From assembly GCA_047495785.1 (NCBI GenBank), contig JBLDXI010000009.1, positions 3,472,001-3,536,000 on the forward strand: 64,000 nucleotides of DNA, written 5' to 3'. This document shows, piece by piece, positions 11,227 to 20,713 of the stretch. The DNA comes from Lepidodermella squamata (taxonomy: Eukaryota > Gastrotricha). The position numbers were made by a program, and so were the translations under genes. Numbering within the stretch: the first letter of the stretch is position 1; every line of letters begins with the position of its first letter. Below the pieces are notes generated by a model. That model did no database searches, was not told the origin of the DNA, and saw only the letters and a list, made by a program, of their open reading frames with translations.

Positions 11227-11913
11227 CAGAGCGCCTAATAGGAATAAGAATTAAAAAAAGGAATTAAAAACAAGAGAGCAGATGAATTCATACACGACAA
11301 AGGGAAACAGCAGCATAGGATAACTGCAAATTGAACGACTTGAGACGCTGACATCAAAGAGCAATGCAGTCGCTAACAGCAGTAAAAAGTGAATTCAATA
11401 GCGAATAATGAGAAAGAAATGAAAGAAAACTTGAATAAGAAAATTTTATTTTTAAGGTGGATTTTTTATTGTGTAAACTTTTGAACGAAGTACGAATAAT
11501 GTAAGGTTATCAACTAAAAACGTTTGAAAACACCATGCTTTGCGAGCTAACGATTTCATGAAATGCGAAAATAAATACGAATGCAAGCGATGTGTGCGTG
11601 GAAATGAGACTCGCAGAGCAATAATTATCGTCGCGAAATGCGCGGACTCAAAACAGCACAGCGTAATAAAAAATTAGGTCAGGCGCGAAACGCGGCCACG
11701 TTTTAGGAACAGTGAAAACGATGGTAATAATAAGCCACTAGCGGCAAATCGACCAGTGCTTTGGGTGCAAACGGCTGTACATGTACAGGCGTGTAACAAT
11801 TGCCTCTGATGAATAACAACAATATATGAAAATTGTACGCTGGTGTATAATACATAAAGCAACAATTTTAAACAAAATGAGCTCGTGAGTATAAGCCATT
11901 TAAACTGCGAAAA
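11227..11913. other. Gap between divergent genes; no gene seen
   Basis: AT-rich spacer between the 5' end of the kringle gene (minus) and the fucosyltransferase-like gene (plus). It should hold both promoters, but I see no convincing TATA box, repeat or ORF. Confidence 0.5.
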
Positions 11914-13482
11914 ATGAGCATTGGCAGGAAAATATTTTTGCGGAAAAACTGGAAATGTTTCTCCAAGTTAGCTTTATTTCTGATGTGTTTCACCTGCAAA
12001 TTCAGAAAGCTGGTTTATATCGGATCGGCGATATTGTCTCTCGGCGGCATTTTCCTGGTAAAAAATAATATTTGGACCGGCAGCTCTTTTTATTTCACAT
12101 TTTTTAGATATTTTTCTCAACATCGGCTGGCTCCGACTTTTGGGACGAAAACAATCCTGGCTGGCGTAATAGCACGTATTTTTCCTCGCGAATAGCCAAA
12201 TCACTGTCTTTCGATCAACCATCAGCGAGTCATCGCGATTTTTCCGCCGATTATTTAAAACTGGCAATAGAGCAAACTTACGTTACTGAAATGAGAAAGC
12301 ATCTTCTATCAAATGAAAGTGTCCAGTTCTTATCTTTCGCTTGTGGCGATAATGAGAAGTTATGTGGAGGTTCGAAGAAATTTCCAGAATAATTTTCGAT
12401 TGTAAAACTTATTTTTATTCGCAGGTTTTGGAGACCGTGCCCGGGGCATTGTCAGCGCGTTTTATTTGGCCCTAAATACTAACCGCGTTCTTCATATAAC
12501 TTGGAAAAACGGCCCGGTCGACTTGTCCGATTATTTCAAAATTAACCACGAATTTTACGGCGTGCCACGAGAAATTTACTACGCAAAACTGAAACAATCT
12601 CTTGCCATTCCTGAAAGAGTGGAGGCTTACTACTTCCTGAACGATGCCAAAGAATGGCCGTTTTTATTATTTGCGACCAACTTGTCGGTTTCGAGCCTTG
12701 CCGAATACGACACATCTCGTGAGAGTACGAGCCTTCCAGCGCAATCATTGAATTTGTTCTAATTATCACGTGATCGTATTCGGCAAGGCTCGAAACCGAC
12801 AAGTTGGTCGCAAATAATAAAAACGGCCATTCTTTGGCATCGTTCAGGAAGTAGTAAGCCTCCACTCTTTCAGGAATGGCAAGAGATTGTTTCAGTTTTG
12901 CGTAGTAAATTTCTCGTGGCACGCCGTAAAATTCGTGGTTAATTTTGAAATAATCGGACAAGTCGACCGGGCCGTTTTTCCAAGTTATATGAAGAGGGCC
13001 GTCGATTGACTGAAGAGAACATACCTTGCTTCGCGAAAAATATTCTCCAACTACTTGTCGGTGCTGACAGCTTCATTATCTTTGTAACAGCAGATAGGGA
13101 ATCTTCAATATCTCTGTTCAGAAGTGAAATTATCAGCCATTCAGCTGTCGAATCGGGCCGGTCGAATATCGAAATGTTTACGAGTGAAGAGCGCTGCAAG
13201 GAGCTGGTCCTGCGACACTTGGAACTTGAACCTGGTGTTTCTAACGTGAGCAGCAACTCAGATAAATGGCTGGAATTGGTCAAGTCTTATGTCGATTGGC
13301 TTGGTCTAATAGAAATGGATCGCCTAGTCATTAGTCGAAGTGGATTTGCAGAGACTGCATCGTATTTTTCGCTGAAACCTACTGTTAGAATTGTACCGAA
13401 AAAGCCCACATGGTACTCCGGTGAAAATTGTGCAGCGCAACCTTTCAATATCATTGGAGGCGAAATTATGATGGAATCCTGA
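11914..13482 (+). CDS. Fucosyltransferase-like gene, reading frame broken by an inverted duplication
   Basis: Exon 1 is 11914-12057, exon 2 is 12108-12369, and exon 3 begins at 12425; introns are 50 and 55 nt and all phases fit. Exon 1 encodes a signal anchor (type II Golgi-like). Exon 3 opens with GFGDRARGIVSAFYLALNTN, the Arg-containing GDP-fucose-binding loop pattern seen in NodZ/FUT8/plant-FUT-like enzymes. The C-terminal part (12996-13482) carries LVISRSGFAETASY, another conserved block of that superfamily. Between them, the frame after SLAEYD enters an inverted copy of itself (12711-12995) and is lost; the true continuation (HVIIRTNSMIALEGSYSHEM) reads on the minus strand of 12711-12773. 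As assembled the gene cannot make a full enzyme. It is either truly broken or an assembly fold-back. Enzyme specificity is not known. Confidence 0.6.
12489..12710 (+). repeat. Left arm of perfect 222-bp inverted repeat
   Basis: Its reverse complement is at 12774-12995, with matching ends and no mismatch found by reading. Coding sequence of the fucosyltransferase-like gene in correct orientation. Confidence 0.9.
12774..12995 (-). repeat. Right arm of perfect 222-bp inverted repeat
   Basis: Reverse complement of 12489-12710, separated by a 63-bp spacer (12711-12773) that is itself inverted relative to the expected coding order. Ancestral order A-S-rest appears to have become A-S'-A'-rest. Confidence 0.9.
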
Positions 13483-13952
13483 GTTATCTGAGTTATCTCG
13501 TTCCCATGAATTTCATGATAAAAAAATAAATAATAAAAATCAACAAAGGAGTTGATGTGTTTGCTGCAGAATAAAATGCTATATGCTTCGATGGAATTTG
13601 CTCCACAGGAAAATGGAAAATTATATAGGAAAGTGTGTAACATTTAGAGCTTGAAAAAGACATTTGCAGGGACTTCAGATTAGGGCACAAGCCGCAAAAC
13701 AGCAAGCAAACACCGGCATCCTGTATTTATTACAACACCTCTATTTATTTTACACTGATTTCTTGTATAGCTACACACTTTGCTTTATTTATCATTAAAA
13801 ACTACCGATGCTAAATAGTCTTTCAATTTTCCAGCAATCAATTCTTGGTTTTTCGCCAGTTTTTCCAGTTCAAGCTCTAGTTCGAAGACAGGCCAATAAT
13901 TCTGAAATTAGTCAAAATCGTCGAAATTGAAAGCGCCTAGCCACTTGTAATG

Positions 13953-15220
13953 TCAGTTGCTCGACATAATAAGCAATATTCCACCGTTGATGAGGAGGAG
14001 AAGTATCAAGGTGATCAAAAAAGCAATGGCATCTATAAGTCTGCCCACACTCATGCGACAACTGCAAACGCTGACCTTCTTCCTAAAACGCTTTTCGAAG
14101 GACACGAAAAGGCCACTCGTCAAAGTTGCGTATATGGTCACAACGAGAGCTATACCTATGTCGTAGGTCACCATATGCATCAGCCATAACGACTCTGAAG
14201 TCTTGGGAACATTATTGATGAGAGTATCCTATGGGAAACGGGAAATTAACAAATTTACGTTACGGTATATCCGAAATGTAACCTGAGCGACAGAGCAAGC
14301 TAATAGCATTGTAACTGCAAATCCAGCACGATTCGAATCGCCAAAAGGCATAAGAAATGTAGCTAATTCGATGAAAGCTCGCGCGATATTTGGCATTATC
14401 AGCGACTGGATGTAGTAGAACAAACGGCGTTTAAGCAGAATTCGGAAATCGAGAGTGTATAAGCCAAAATCATCCGTAGCCATTCTCTCGTAATGTATGT
14501 GACCTTCAGGTACTAAAGTAACCTCCCACGCCGCATTTGACTTGAGGAAAAATGGCGCTGCCGCGTATTTAGTATCGATGGTCGCAGAGGTGATCTCAAC
14601 AGACTTCTTGCCCTGCCAAAGAGCAAATTGGAACCTGTAAATTCAGCGAGGGGAGATTTTTCTCCATTTTGTATTTACTCCTTAATATCTTACGAGCAGT
14701 TTTGCTTGTCGAAGGGAAAGTAAACAAGGTGTAAAGGACACTCCGCAGCTAAAATTCCACTCCAGGTATACCCGATGTTGCCTTGAAACGGTGCTATTCC
14801 GACGGCAAAGCTCGCCGATGACAAGCCATAGTCCACTATAGAATTGGCATGCACTAGAGGTGGACGCCATATTTGGTCAGTTGCAGCAGGCATTCTTAAA
14901 AGCCAGTAATCAGATGCGGATAAACTTGAACCGTAGTAGTACTTCGCTCTCTGCTTGATGCAATCTACGTCAAGGTTCACAGTTAAAGCAGCTTGGACGG
15001 TTATGGACTGAGATATGTCATCAACATCCTTGAAGCGGAATACCGTGAAAGTAACTGATGTCTTCACTGGTGTGCTTCTGTTGTTGGCTTCATTAGGGGC
15101 AATGGCGAAAGGAGTTAGTGAGCAGTCTTCGAAGATAGCTAATCTACGGCTATCAGTATCCGACGTGCCACATGCTTCCATTACGAGTAAGGCAAAACAA
15201 AGTGAAAACATACCCCTCAT
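13953..15220 (-). CDS. Cys-loop ligand-gated ion channel subunit 7 of the array
   Basis: Exons 15220-14694, 14634-14283 and 14228-13953 give 384 aa. I chose ATG 15220 because it aligns with gene 6; the longer frame upstream begins at GTG and lacks a signal peptide at its start. Signal peptide MRGMFSLCFALLVMEACG. Loop A/E block TDQIWRPPLVHANS; Cys-loop CPLHLVYFPFDKQNC (13 residues between the cysteines). M1 follows KRRLFYYIQSLIMPN; M2 runs from NRAGFAVTMLLACSVAQ into the next exon. It is the recent duplicate of gene 6: their last exons differ at only three residues (N/S, H/Q, G/F), while loop C differs strongly (HYERMATDDFGLYTL here). No vicinal Cys pair in loop C, so not a classical alpha-type subunit. 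Ligand unknown. Confidence 0.88.
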
Positions 15221-15303
15221 TCCCCTAGCGAATTTCGTAATGGAACCGATCTGAGTCGAAAACACTCCCCGTTCTCAAGGTTTGCTTTTCATTAAAAAAT
15301 TGC

Positions 15304-15500
15304 TCCTTGTAAATAAAAAATCACTAAACATGACTCAGCATCTTAGTTAGGAGAATCCCGCCTTAATAAGCAGCAGAATAAAGAGAGTTATAGCGAATCC
15401 GCTTGTGTCGATCAGTCGGCCAACTGTAATTCGATCCTTTCTTACAACCATTTCGCGTTCGAATTTGCTGCGAAACGCTGCATTAGCATGCGTTAGTTTT
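15304..15500 (-). pseudogene. Fragment of a receptor last exon (copy of gene 5)
   Basis: Near-copy of 19080-19275, the C-terminal part of gene 5 (FRSKFEREMVV, ITVGRLIDTSGFAIT). One base is lost in the ILLLINGG block (AATGGCGG to AAGGCGG), which shifts the frame to an early stop. The homology ends abruptly near 15500, at the edge of the segmental duplication. Confidence 0.8.
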
Positions 15501-15684
15501 ATTTATAGTAGGCCCTCCGCCGGGCGGCGCTATAGGCACAGTGGATTAAAGACAACGAGTACAGTATTGCCCCCCATGCTACTGAGGGCTCTAAACATAA
15601 CCGGTTATTTAAACGAGCACAGAGTTCGATAATATGTATTGTTTTGGTTTTTGTATATTTCTTTACTTTTCTTTATTTGTATAT

Positions 15685-15945
15685 TTATATATAATTCTTT
15701 ACTGAATCATATAAAAGTAGAAAATTGCCGGTGAGTTCGTTGAGTCGGTCGACGAGTCGGTCGTTGACGTCGTCGAGCCGGCGAACCGGGTTTCCGGGCA
15801 GATCAAGGCTCAGCAGGGCTCGAGATTCAAGGCTCAATGTCTGGAATAAGAGCAGCAAAATAATAGCTAATTTAGCTCAGTACTTACGGCTTGCGAAATG
15901 GGCAGAAGGCAAATAACTAATGTTGGACTGAAGGTTCGGAGTTAG
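15685..15945 (-). CDS. Possible terminal exons of an unidentified gene
   Basis: On minus, a strong donor GTAAGT (15887) and acceptor CTTATTCCAG (ending 15841) bound a 47-nt intron. The downstream exon 15840-15685 reads LDLPGNPVRRLDDVNDRLVD and ends in TAA, with an AATAAA just beyond (15671-15678). The spaced leucines suggest a short helix or coiled coil. The upstream exon is open for only about 17 codons before a stop, so the gene is a remnant or has another upstream acceptor. It sits between the receptor pseudogene fragment and a LINE relic. No family recognised. Confidence 0.25.
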
Positions 15946-16099
15946 GCTCATGTAGATCTGAAGGCTCAAGGCTCGGCGTCACAGGAGTCACAGGATCTGA
16001 AACGACTAGAGGAGGCATTAATTTTATCGAAGGCTCAGTTACCCTTTCAATCTCAAGGCGGGGATCGGGTACAACGCAGCGCATCAAGGTCCTTTGGGC

Positions 16100-17400
16100 A
16101 AAAAAGAGCAACCAGGCAGGTATTTCTTAGGCTTGAAGAAAGCGGTTATTTGGTGGCAATCTGATTTCGCAGGTTTAACATATTGTCTCAGATGCCACGC
16201 TAGACAGTGCTGTTCCAGCATTCGTTTCGCGAAAGCATCGGGTTGCTGGCTCGCAACGTATTCAATGCATTATTGCATGCTGTTGTCAGCTTCAAGACAG
16301 CGGGCAGCGCATAGGGACATTGCGCTTTCGAAAACATCAGTGATTGCTTCGACACCAGCTTCGACCACCACCAAAACGGGTCACATTCGAATGGTAAATT
16401 GAGCGCGGCTCTCAGCCCGCACATCTGAAAGTTGAACAGGCGAAGTTTAGTCGATTTCGACGTGCAGAACCAGGCAGATGCTCCATAGCTTAAATAGTAC
16501 GCTGTCGATCAGAACCTGGCTGAACATGACATACAGCTCGGAGGATAACATCTCTCTTCTGGCAATTCAATAAAGACTGGCAGCTCTTGATTTCGTTTTC
16601 GCCGAGAATCGATCCAGGTCACGTTCTCAGGACAGTTTCGTCGTAATCGTTATCCGAGGTAGTTCACCTCATTTACCTGTGGGATGCGCTGGCCACCAAT
16701 TGCTAGCAGGACAGTTGGGGACGAAGCCCCATGATGGCCTATATGATTAAGCTTTCGCATTTTGATGGGTTGAGCTCCAGTCGCCATCTCGTGCACCAGG
16801 CCTCTGTAGATCGGAGGCGCGTTTGAAGCCTCGCAACGCACTGCTCGTAGTTTGGGCCTAAAGCCCGATTTGCACCATCATCAGCGTAAGTACTTGCACC
16901 AACGCTCTTCCTGCCGTCGTCCGGTTGAACGGTCAGCGGCTGCATTTCCGCTGTTTAGAAAATGATAAGCAGTGGACTGAGTGGACTGCCCAGGGGAACT
17001 CCGCACTTAATATGTATGTTTTTACTCACTTAGCTCGTTGCCGACGCGTACTCGGAAGGATTTGTCGTCGAGAAAGTTGGCGACCCAGCATACAAGGGGT
17101 TCGGGAGCTCCAGACTCCTTTGAGTTTCTGTATAAGGCCGGCGTGCCACACGGTGTCAAAGGCGGCCTTGAAATCCAGGAACACCGCAACCAACTTCACG
17201 TGGAGAGCCATTGCAAGAGCTGCATCGCTGCATTGCTGCTGACCTTTTCGGATCGCTGCGCCATCAAACGAAGATTTTTCTCGCAGTCTTTTGCTTGCTC
17301 TTTGCCGATCAGTTGCTGAAGTTCTCGGTTGATTCAATTCACCTCGGTTTTCACTTCAGCCGAGATCCGATTTATTTCGCTCCGATAAAGTGTGTTTGGT
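16100..17400 (-). mobile_element. Decayed non-LTR retrotransposon (LINE), reverse-transcriptase region
   Basis: Read on minus, the reverse transcriptase blocks occur in order but in shifted frames. Motif A is VAVFLDFKAAFDTVWHAGLI (about 17205-17145), motif B is CGVPLGSPLSPLLIIF (about 17005-16960), and motif C is YADD (about 16885). VNEVNYLG follows near 16655, then a C-terminal stretch YGASAWFCTSKSTKLRLF (about 16490). Frameshifts and stops make it non-functional. Clade is uncertain (jockey/CR1-like spacing). It sits in the gap between receptor genes 7 and 6, just beyond the duplication breakpoint. Confidence 0.8.
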
Positions 17401-17431
17401 GTTACAGGAAAATTAACGGAAAATTCATAAC

Positions 17432-19275
17432 ATTTTAGAGCTTTTCAAAATATATTAGATATTTGTCGTTTTGGATTTATTGGGTGCAACCGCAAAAACA
17501 AAACAAGCAAACACCGGCATTCTATCGTTATTATCACAACACCGCTGTTAACTTTACACACTGATTTATCGTAGCTACACGGCTTTCTTCATTTTTGAAT
17601 ATAAAGTACAGATGCCAAAACGAGTCATTCAATTTTTCAGCAATCAATTCTTTGTTTTTTCGCGAGTTTTTCCAATTCAAGCTCAAGTTCCAAGATGAGC
17701 CGACAATTAATTCTTTAAAGTAGTAAACTTAGCCACTTAGTTGCTCGACATAATAAGCAATATTCCACCGTTGATGAGGAGGAGAAGTATCAAGGTGATC
17801 AAAAAAGCAATGGCATCTATAAGTCTGCCCACACTCATGCGACAACTGCAAACGCTGACCTTCTTCCTAAAACGCTTTTCGAAGGACACGAAAAGGCCAC
17901 TCGTCAATGTTGCGTAAATGGTCACAACGAGAGCTATAAATATGTCGTAGGTCACCATTTGCATCAGCCATAACGACTCCGAAGTCTTGGGTACATTTGA
18001 GATGAGAGTATCCTATATTGAAACAGTTGAAGAAAATTTGCGTAGTGGTATGTCCAAAAGTTAACCTGAGCGACGGAGCACGCCAGCAGCATTGTAACTG
18101 CAAATCCAGCACGATTCGAATCGCCAAAAGGCATAAGAAACGTCGCTAATTCGATGAAAGCTCGCGCGATATTTGGCATTATCAGCGATTGGATGTAGTA
18201 GTCCAAACGGCGTTTCAGCAGAATTCGGAAATCGAAAATGTGAGAGCCAATATCTTCCATAGAACTTCCATCGTACTGTATGTGACCTTCAGGTACTAAG
18301 GTAACATCCCACGCCGCATTTGACTTGAGAAAGAAAGGTGTTTGCGTGTATTGCTTATCGATGGTCGCAGAGGTGATCTCAACAGACTTCTTGCTCTGCC
18401 AAAGAGAAAATTGGAACCTAAATTTTGCAAGAGGAGATTTTTTCTCCATTTCTAGTTTATTTTATTTCTTACGAGCAGTTTTGCCTGTCGAAGGGAAAGT
18501 AAACGAGTTTTAACGGGCACTCCGCAGCTAAAATCCCACTCCATGAATAAGTTATGTAGCCGTGAAATGGTGATATTAAGACGGCAAAGCTCGCCGATGA
18601 CAAGCCATAGTCCACTATAGAATTGGCATGCACTAGAGGTGGACGCCATATTTGGTCTGTTGCAGTAGGATGATTTAAGAACCAAAAATCAGATGCGGAT
18701 ATACTTGGCCCGAAGTAGTATTTCGCTCTCTGAGCGATGCAATCTACTTTCAGGGTCAAACTCAAAGCGGCCTGGACGGTTATGGACTGAGTTATGTCAT
18801 CAACATCCTTGAAGCGGAATACCATGAAAACAACTGATGTATTCACTGGTGTGCTTCTGTTGTTGGCTTCATTAGGGGCAATGGCGAAAGGAGTTAGTGA
18901 GCAGTCTTCGAAAATAGCTAATCTCCGGCTATCAGTATCCGACGTGCCATATGCTACCGTTAAAAGCAAGGCAAAACAAAGTGAGAATATGCACCTCATT
19001 CTCCGAGCGAATTTCGAAATGGATCGAGCAGATCTGTTTCAAAGACACTCCCCCTCTCAACATTTGTTTTTCATTAACAAAAATTTCCTTCTTTGCAAAT
19101 AAATAACTAAACATGACTCAGCATCATAGTTAGGAGAATTCCGCCATTAATAAGCAGAAGAATAAAGAAAGTTATAGCGAATCCGCTTGTGTCGATCAGT
19201 CGGCCAACTGTAATTCGATACTTTCTTACAACCATTTCGCGTTCGAATTTGCTTCGAAACGCTGCATTCAAACCG
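17432..19275. repeat. Segmental duplication, copy 2 (partner 13640-15500)
   Basis: Carries receptor gene 6 and the adjoining part of gene 5's last exon. Because gene 5 is complete here, this copy is probably the source. Confidence 0.75.
17737..18999 (-). CDS. Cys-loop ligand-gated ion channel subunit 6 of the array
   Basis: Exons 18999-18473, 18417-18066 and 18012-17737; 384 aa. Signal peptide MRCIFSLCFALLLTVAYG. Conserved ligand-domain block TDQIWRPPLVHANS, Cys-loop CPLKLVYFPFDRQNC, M1 after KRRLDYYIQSLIMPN, and M2 NRAGFAVTMLLACSVAQ continuing DTLISNVPKTSESLW. The M3-M4 linker is short (FVSFEKRFRKKVSVCSCRMS) and M4 ends the protein. Genes 6 and 7 form a subfamily apart from 1-5: their N-terminal domain carries TDSRRLAIFEDCSLTP, and exon 2 is 15 nt longer than the usual 337. 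Its start codon lies only 108 nt downstream of gene 5's stop. Confidence 0.9.
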
Positions 19276-20369
19276 GCTGTAAGCGCAGCGTAGAAAGTTA
19301 CGATAAACGCCAAGCTTGTGTCAAGCGTTACGAGATGCATGAGCCAAAGACTTTCCGATGTTTTCGGTACGTTCGAAATCACACTGTCCTGAATACAGCT
19401 AGATAGATACATACTCGTTCATGTTGACATTTCTGTTACCTGAGCAACCGAAACGGCGAGCAGCAAGGTGATAGAAAAGCCAGGCCGATTGGTGTCGCCG
19501 AATGGCATCAAGAACACTGCAAGCTGAAGAATTGCTCGAAAAAAGCTTGGTATCACCAAATTATAAATAAAGTAGAACGAACGACGAGACAGGTGGAAGT
19601 CTATTTTAATCAAATGGTAGCCTGTTGTTTGCAGGGATGAATCGTATTGCACACTGGATTCCATCGATGTTATTTCCCATCCTGAGTTGGGCTTTTGAAA
19701 GGATAATGGATCTAGCTTCATTATTGTTGGCTTTGATGCTTGAATCATAGCCGAGCTCTGCCAAATTGTGAACTCATAGCTATAGGGCTAATATGAGATA
19801 CAGCTTACGGGCATGAGAAATAGAAAAACCCACGAGCAAGTTTGATTGTCGAAAGGAAAGTTGACCAGCTTTAAACTGCACTCTGCCACGAAGAGTCCAG
19901 TCCACTGGAATCGAATTTGACCCTGAAAGGGAAACATGACAATGTTGTAGTTATGCTGTGCCAAGCCGAAGTCTTCTTGTGCATTTGAATGGGATACGGT
20001 CGGCCGCCATATTTGGTCGAAACCAGAATATAGGATCCAAGTCTGCAAAATCGGTGCGTCCCCGAATTCTTTGGTGGTATTGTAATAACTGACTCGATCA
20101 GCTATGCAATCGATGTTGAACGTCAGCTGTAGCGAGGACAGTAAAGAAATGGTTTGTTCGACGTCGTTTATTTCTTTGAACTTGAAAAGCAACATGGTTG
20201 TATCCATTGGAACGGGCTTTTCAGGATTTCTCTCATTTAGGGCTGTTACTAATGGTGTAAGCCAGCAATCATTTATTACAGCAAGCCGTAATTTATCAGG
20301 AGGGGTGTCTGAAGCCATCAGCAAATGAAAAAAAGCAACAAAATAATAACCCGTGACGTCGAATTTCAT
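19107..20369 (-). CDS. Cys-loop ligand-gated ion channel subunit 5 of the array
   Basis: Exons 20369-19834, 19779-19440 and 19388-19107; 385 aa. Signal peptide MKFDVTGYYFVAFFHLLMAS. Ligand-domain markers are WLTPLVTALNERNPEKPVP, FDQIWRPTVSHSNAQ and the Cys-loop CSLKLVNFPFDNQTC, which contains an N-x-T sequon as many Cys-loop receptors do. Exon 2 is one codon longer than in genes 1-4 (an extra residue in loop C, VQYDSSLQTTGYHL). The last exon is the source of the pseudogene fragment at 15304-15500 and resembles genes 6/7 at its C-terminus (LLLINGGILLTM), whereas the first exon resembles genes 1-4. That mosaic could reflect exchange between neighbours. No AATAAA is visible in the 108-nt gap to gene 6. 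Confidence 0.9.
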
Positions 20370-20713
20370 AGTATAATATTAATTTATTATCAGCATGAAA
20401 ATTGGACTTGAATTAAGAAAACATGTGCAGTTTAGCAGTCTTCCAGCATTGGTGCTCCTTTCTGTCAATAAATAATAAATAATTAAACTGTAAGAAAATT
20501 AGATGGACAAGTAAATATTGGAGTTATTGCCACAGCAAGTAAATCAATCGTGCGCTAATTTCCAATATTGGAATCAATGTCTTGATCACATCTGAAAACG
20601 AGTTTCTTTGCTTCTTCATTTTTGAAAGCGAAGAGCTGGCCACTGATGTTTATAGAGTTATACGGTAGTAACAATTATCAGACTGTGATGAGAAGATCCA
20701 CAGACTCAAACTT

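Larger units (their letters stand above)
13640..15500. repeat. Segmental duplication, copy 1 (partner 17432-19275)
   Basis: The block includes the 3' flank of receptor gene 7, the whole gene, and a fragment of a neighbouring receptor's last exon. It is colinear with 17432-19275. Both start near CATTTAGAGCTT-like sequence and share the GCAAACACCGGCAT flank. Identity is highest over the last exon. The duplication explains why a piece of receptor gene 5 sits upstream of gene 7. Confidence 0.75.

Noticed and set aside
10745-11227. 160-codon minus-strand frame overlapping the kringle gene's first exon
   Set aside because: It is an alternative frame of a well-supported coding exon with a signal peptide and Cys motifs; its own sequence shows no domain.
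12542-12961. 139-codon minus-strand frame as a separate gene
   Set aside because: It arises from the inverted copy of the fucosyltransferase exon; only the arm and spacer part is meaningful.
15221-15265. Longer GTG-led start for receptor gene 7
   Set aside because: ATG 15220 aligns with the gene 6 start and places the signal peptide at the N-terminus.
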